Shown: positions 62,408-64,000 of the stretch, piece after piece | Position numbering within the stretch: position 1 is the first letter of the stretch | How the letters are laid out: the number at the start of each line of letters is the position of its first letter | Assembly (NCBI GenBank): GCA_036268995.1 | Contig: DATATB010000040.1 | Coordinates: 33,191 to 97,190 of the forward strand | From: DATATB01 sp036268995 | GTDB taxonomy: Bacteria; Planctomycetota; Planctomycetia; Pirellulales; PNKZ01 | Direction: 5' to 3' | DNA length: 64,000 nucleotides | The notes under the pieces: model-generated | Told to the model about the DNA's origin: nothing | The model's input: the letters and a program-made list of their open reading frames with translations, nothing else | Databases searched by the model: none | Program-made: the position numbers and the translations under genes

Positions 62408-63790
62408 ATGACTCGCATGACGCCCACCCAACTGCTCGACGCGACCTCCGGACGCTGGCAGGCCAGCGCGCCGCCGGCCGCCGATGAGCCGCTGTCGGGC
62501 GGGTTCGTCATCGACAGCCGCGAAGCCGGCCGGGGCGACGTGTTCTGGGCGCTTGGCGGCGCTCGCACGCACGGCGTCAAGTTCGTGGCCGAGGCGTTTG
62601 CCCGCGGTGCGGCCGGAGTGGTCACCGATCAACTGCCGGGCGAAGTGCCGCCCGACAAGTTCGCGATCATCGTCAACGACGCGGTCGAGGCCCTGGGTCA
62701 TGCGGCTGCCTGGCGGCGCCGGCATTTTGACGGCCGCGTGGTGGCCGTCACCGGCAGCGTGGGCAAGACCACGACGCGGCAACTGATCGACCAGGTGCTC
62801 GGCCGTTCGCTCAAGGGTACGGCCAGCCGCCGCAACCATAACAATCATCTGGGCGTGCCACTCAGCATGCTTGCCTGGTCGGCCGACCAGGATTATGCCG
62901 TGCTCGAACTGGGCGCCAGCGCCGTCGGCGAAATCGGCGCGCTCGCCGAATTGGCCGCTCCGCACGTCGGTGTCATCACGCGCATCGGCGAGGCGCACCT
63001 GGCCGGCTTCGGCAGCCGCGAGGCGATTCTTTCGGCCAAGGCCGAGTTGCTAAGCTGCCTGCCCATGAGCGGCGTGGCCGTGCTCAACGGCGACGATTCG
63101 CAATTGCGGCGACTGGCCGTTCGGGCCGGCGTTCGCGCCGTGTGGGTCGGCCGCGGGCTGAACAACGACATCGCGGCTACGCGCATTCGCAGCTCCAATG
63201 GACAGCTCGAATTATGCGTCGACAAGCAACCGCTGCGTGTGCCGATCTGGGGCCGGCATCACGTGGTCGGCGTGCTGGCGGCCGTGGCCGTCGGCCGCGA
63301 GTTCGGCTTGAGCGACGCGGAGATTGCCGCCGCACTGGCCGAGTTCCATTGCCCGCCGATGCGCTGTGAAGTCAGCGGCGTGCGCGGGGCGACGCTGATC
63401 AACGACGCTTACAACTCGAATCCGACGGCGATGCGGGCCGCGTTGGAGTTGCTGCGGGATTTCGATTCGCCCGGCCAGCGAATTATCGTCTGTGGCGACA
63501 TGCGCGAGCTGGGCCGCGAATCGATCAAGCTGCACCGCACGCTGGGCGACGAAGTCGTCACGCTGTGCGGCGCCGACGTACTGGTGGCCTGCGGCCAGTT
63601 CGCCGACGAAGTCGCCGCCGGTGCCCGGGCCGCGGGCATGCCGCCCGCGCGGACGATTATTTGTCACCAGCCCGAGGAAGCCGCGCGGCATGTCAACCGC
63701 CTGCTGGCCCCCGGCGACGTGGTGCTGGTCAAAGGATCGCGGGCCACGGAGATGGACCGCTGTGTCGAAGTTTTGGCAAAAGCGGCGTGA
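62408..63790 (+). CDS. murF: UDP-MurNAc-tripeptide D-alanyl-D-alanine ligase
   Basis: This 460-residue enzyme finishes the cytoplasmic pentapeptide precursor. The N-terminal domain binds UDP-MurNAc-tripeptide (FVIDSREAGRGDVFWAL). ATP loop VVAVTGSVGKTTTRQLI; later ASRRNHNNHLGVPLSML, LINDAYNSNPTAMRAAL and VLVKGSRATEMDRCVEVL. Length is normal. It follows murE by 39 bp in the same direction, the usual order of the dcw cluster, where mraY would be expected next. Confidence 0.95.
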   Translation: MTRMTPTQLLDATSGRWQASAPPAADEPLSGGFVIDSREAGRGDVFWALGGARTHGVKFVAEAFARGAAGVVTDQLPGEVPPDKFAIIVNDAVEALGHAAAWRRRHFDGRVVAVTGSVGKTTTRQLIDQVLGRSLKGTASRRNHNNHLGVPLSMLAWSADQDYAVLELGASAVGEIGALAELAAPHVGVITRIGEAHLAGFGSREAILSAKAELLSCLPMSGVAVLNGDDSQLRRLAVRAGVRAVWVGRGLNNDIAATRIRSSNGQLELCVDKQPLRVPIWGRHHVVGVLAAVAVGREFGLSDAEIAAALAEFHCPPMRCEVSGVRGATLINDAYNSNPTAMRAALELLRDFDSPGQRIIVCGDMRELGRESIKLHRTLGDEVVTLCGADVLVACGQFADEVAAGARAAGMPPARTIICHQPEEAARHVNRLLAPGDVVLVKGSRATEMDRCVEVLAKAA

Positions 63791-63851
63791 GACGTTTTTG
63801 ACGGATTGCCCGAAACCAACGAAGGAACTCAGCCGCACAACAAACTAGCTG

Positions 63852-63983
63852 AAAGCTCCACCGCAGGTGACTTGAGTTTGCGGGAACTTGAGTCGCCGCC
63901 CTCCCTCCTGGGTAGGAGCATTTAACTTGCTGGATGCGATTACTGGGTCGATCGCTCCGGCAAGTGCTTCTCGGTGGAGCTTT
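63852..63983 (+). ncRNA. Candidate structured RNA leader downstream of murF
   Basis: AAAGCTCCACCG (63852-63863) pairs perfectly with CGGTGGAGCTTT (63972-63983), a 12-bp closing stem. Inside it fit three hairpins: GGTGACT/AGTCGCC plus AGTT/AACT (63866-63897, 2x2 internal loop, 6-nt loop), CTCCT/AGGAG (63905-63918) and ACTTGCTGG/CCGGCAAGT with an inner GCGAT/ATCGC (63925-63965). The 3' strand of the closing stem contains GGTGGAG, a Shine-Dalgarno for ATG 63984. Closing the stem would hide it. I do not recognise a known riboswitch class. A mobile element with 12-bp inverted ends is the main alternative. Confidence 0.4.
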
Positions 63984-64000
63984 ATGACTGACCGCCGGAG
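63984..64000 (+). CDS. Possible start of next gene (cut by window end)
   Basis: ATG 63984 is preceded by GGTGGAG with 4 nt spacing and reads MTDRR to the edge. Too short to identify; its context after murF suggests a dcw-cluster gene, but this start does not recall mraY. Confidence 0.3.

Overview
The window is visibly GC-rich with a strong preference for G or C in third codon positions. Its gene content fits a Planctomycetota bacterium, most likely near Pirellulales. The pointers are a Tat-exported DUF1501 protein, a DUF1571 protein, a secreted TPR-CHAT protein, two groEL genes, several long exported proteins of planctomycete type, lipid A genes and peptidoglycan genes. The assignment is inference from gene families; there is no rRNA in the window to test it.

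Layout. 0.2-5.5 kb: DUF1501 protein, cupin, ceramidase-like hydrolase, an MBOAT acyltransferase with a small membrane partner, and a DEDD exonuclease. 5.6-10.7 kb: a YbhGFSR-type ABC exporter operon with overlapping genes. 10.7-15 kb: two divergent exported alpha/beta hydrolases and five small unknown genes. 15-20 kb: an exported TPR-CHAT protein with near-identical 126-bp coding repeats, then a sigma-70 factor. 20-25.4 kb: a penicillin-acylase-like enzyme carrying an extra N-terminal helix-turn-helix-like segment, coupled to a SelA-like PLP enzyme, then a dead fragment of a group II-intron-type reverse transcriptase, then hemL. 25.4-33.3 kb: a minus-strand protein-quality block ordered groEL2-groES-groEL1-terminator-dnaJ-grpE-fmdB-yacG, followed by a membrane-protein/hemL unit with its own promoter.

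33.6-38.2 kb is the accessory-looking part. It holds an unrecognised two-gene unit (winged-helix protein plus winged-helix/DUF4145-HEPN-like protein) with a perfect CRP-type palindrome upstream, a tandem pair of capsule-export-like lipoproteins, and a toxin-antitoxin pair. 38.3-44 kb: M42 peptidase, then a threonine/lysine operon of hom, an apgM-like putative homoserine kinase and a four-ACT lysC, closed by a clear terminator. 44-53 kb: exported proteins (planctomycete-type unknown, HtrA-like protease, FG-GAP protein, DUF1571 protein), an MBL hydrolase, and a large membrane protein with a pentapeptide tandem tract. 53.4-57.1 kb: an outer-membrane block of ompH-lpxC-lpxA-Gfo/Idh/MocA. 57.3-64 kb: YceH, an acyl-CoA ligase, a repeat-rich intergenic region, then murE-murF.

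Directly after murF lies a segment that folds into a closed multi-hairpin structure whose last strand contains a Shine-Dalgarno sequence for a reading frame leaving the window. Three families of short palindromic repeats (A, B and C) are scattered in the gaps between genes. The best candidates for something undescribed are the structured leader after murF, the two-gene unit at 33.6-35.1 kb, the fused penicillin acylase, and the palindromic repeat families.
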